Assembly (NCBI GenBank): GCA_046294495.1
Contig: JBKBKV010000051.1
Span: forward strand, 1 to 13,027
Origin: HRBIN23 sp046294495
GTDB lineage: Bacteria > Chloroflexota > Dehalococcoidia > Lucifugimonadales > HRBIN23
Reading direction: 5' to 3'
DNA length: 13,027 nt
Positions 12,607 to 13,027 of the stretch are shown in pieces. How positions within the stretch are numbered: position 1 is the stretch's first letter; each line of letters begins with the position of its first letter. The translations under genes and the position numbers were made by a program. The notes below the pieces were generated by a model. The model saw nothing but the letters and a program-made list of their open reading frames with translations, had not been told where the DNA came from and ran no database searches.

Positions 12607-13027
12607 TTACGGGCGGTAGATGATGACGCGTCGGTTCGGCTCGCGCCCGGTGCTGGCCGAGGCCAGGTTATAGCGCTCGGCCAGTTGGTGCTGGAGACGG
12701 CGCACGAAGGCAGGTTGGGCATCCAGTTCCACAGAGGCTTCTCCGGCTAGCACCCGTTCGATGGCCTCTTCGGCCTCCCGCAGGCCCTGGGCTACACGAT
12801 CGTTTCCCTCGGGAAGGCGGGGCCCCAGGATGGTGCGCACAAACTGGGCAATCTGGGCGGGTGTGTTCTTACGCAAGACATAGACCGGTTTGTTGAGTTC
12901 ATCGGCCAGGCGCAGGGGCTCAGCCTTGCGCCTGTAGTGGGCTTTTGTGGTGAGCACCACATCGGCATCCTGCACCCGCTCGGCGATCTCCACAGGGGAG
13001 CCGAGGCTGTGGGCCACTTGCAAGAGC
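12607..13027 (-). CDS. R3H-domain protein, C-terminal part (Ycf45/SpoIIIAA-like AAA+ family likely)
   Basis: The last 139 residues of a longer protein are visible; the frame stays open through the right edge, so the start is outside. The C-terminus, DAQPAFVRRLQHQLAERYNLASAS followed by GREPNRRVIIYRP, is an R3H single-stranded nucleic-acid-binding domain with its R-x3-H (RRLQH). Before it lies a domain reading VQDADVVLTTKAHYRRK and ADELNKPVYVLRKNTPAQIAQFVRTIL. This arrangement is known from bacterial and chloroplast Ycf45-type proteins, in which an N-terminal SpoIIIAA-like AAA+ ATPase precedes the R3H domain. The ATPase part is not in the window, so that assignment is inferred. The apparent start (TTG at 13023) is only an internal codon. 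The stop is 45 bp before the VOC gene. Confidence 0.8.
   Translation of the reverse strand, partial: LLQVAHSLGSPVEIAERVQDADVVLTTKAHYRRKAEPLRLADELNKPVYVLRKNTPAQIAQFVRTILGPRLPEGNDRVAQGLREAEEAIERVLAGEASVELDAQPAFVRRLQHQLAERYNLASASTGREPNRRVIIYRP

Overview
The window is a GC-rich, densely packed bacterial chromosome segment with eleven recognisable genes or partial genes. There are no mobile elements, CRISPR arrays, rRNA or tRNA genes. Strong AGGAGG-type ribosome sites, frequent GTG/TTG starts and an R3H/Ycf45-like protein beside gltX would fit a Chloroflexota-like (possibly thermophilic or metagenome-derived) bacterium. That placement is only a guess from style and gene content.

Left part (1-7409, all minus strand). 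A run of seven genes reads right to left: a cytosolic cobalamin-binding-type protein, a small basic winged-helix-like protein, glcD, a DASS/SLC13 anion symporter, glcE, glcF and selD. From the small protein onward the genes are separated by 9 and 3 bp, then by 8 bp (with the TTG start chosen for glcE), then overlap by one base (TAATG), then by 54 bp. This looks like one glycolate (or D-2-hydroxyacid) oxidation operon with its own uptake carrier, followed by selD.

The most notable gene is the one at the left edge. Positions 1-441 encode the N-terminal 147 residues of selenophosphate synthetase, but codon 17, the catalytic Cys/Sec position, is TGA. Directly after it lies a strong two-part hairpin (355-385) with the spacing and loop G of a bacterial SECIS element. 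The protein is therefore very probably a selenoprotein, and the host must decode UGA as selenocysteine. Ordinary ORF calling stops at the TGA and misses the true start.

Middle part (7410-10544). A divergent intergenic region separates the cobalamin-binding gene from a plus-strand ribokinase-family gene. Convergent to the ribokinase is a PaaG-like crotonase. The crotonase is divergent from a plus-strand 3-hydroxyisobutyrate/tartronate-semialdehyde reductase-type dehydrogenase, with good back-to-back promoter candidates between them.

Right part (10541-13027, minus strand). gltX converges on the dehydrogenase so closely that the two stop codons overlap. Upstream of gltX lie a VOC-fold protein and the C-terminal part of an R3H-domain protein that runs off the right edge. 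Functionally the window combines 2-hydroxyacid uptake and oxidation, acyl-CoA and semialdehyde metabolism, a sugar kinase, tRNA charging and the selenium donor enzyme for selenocysteine.
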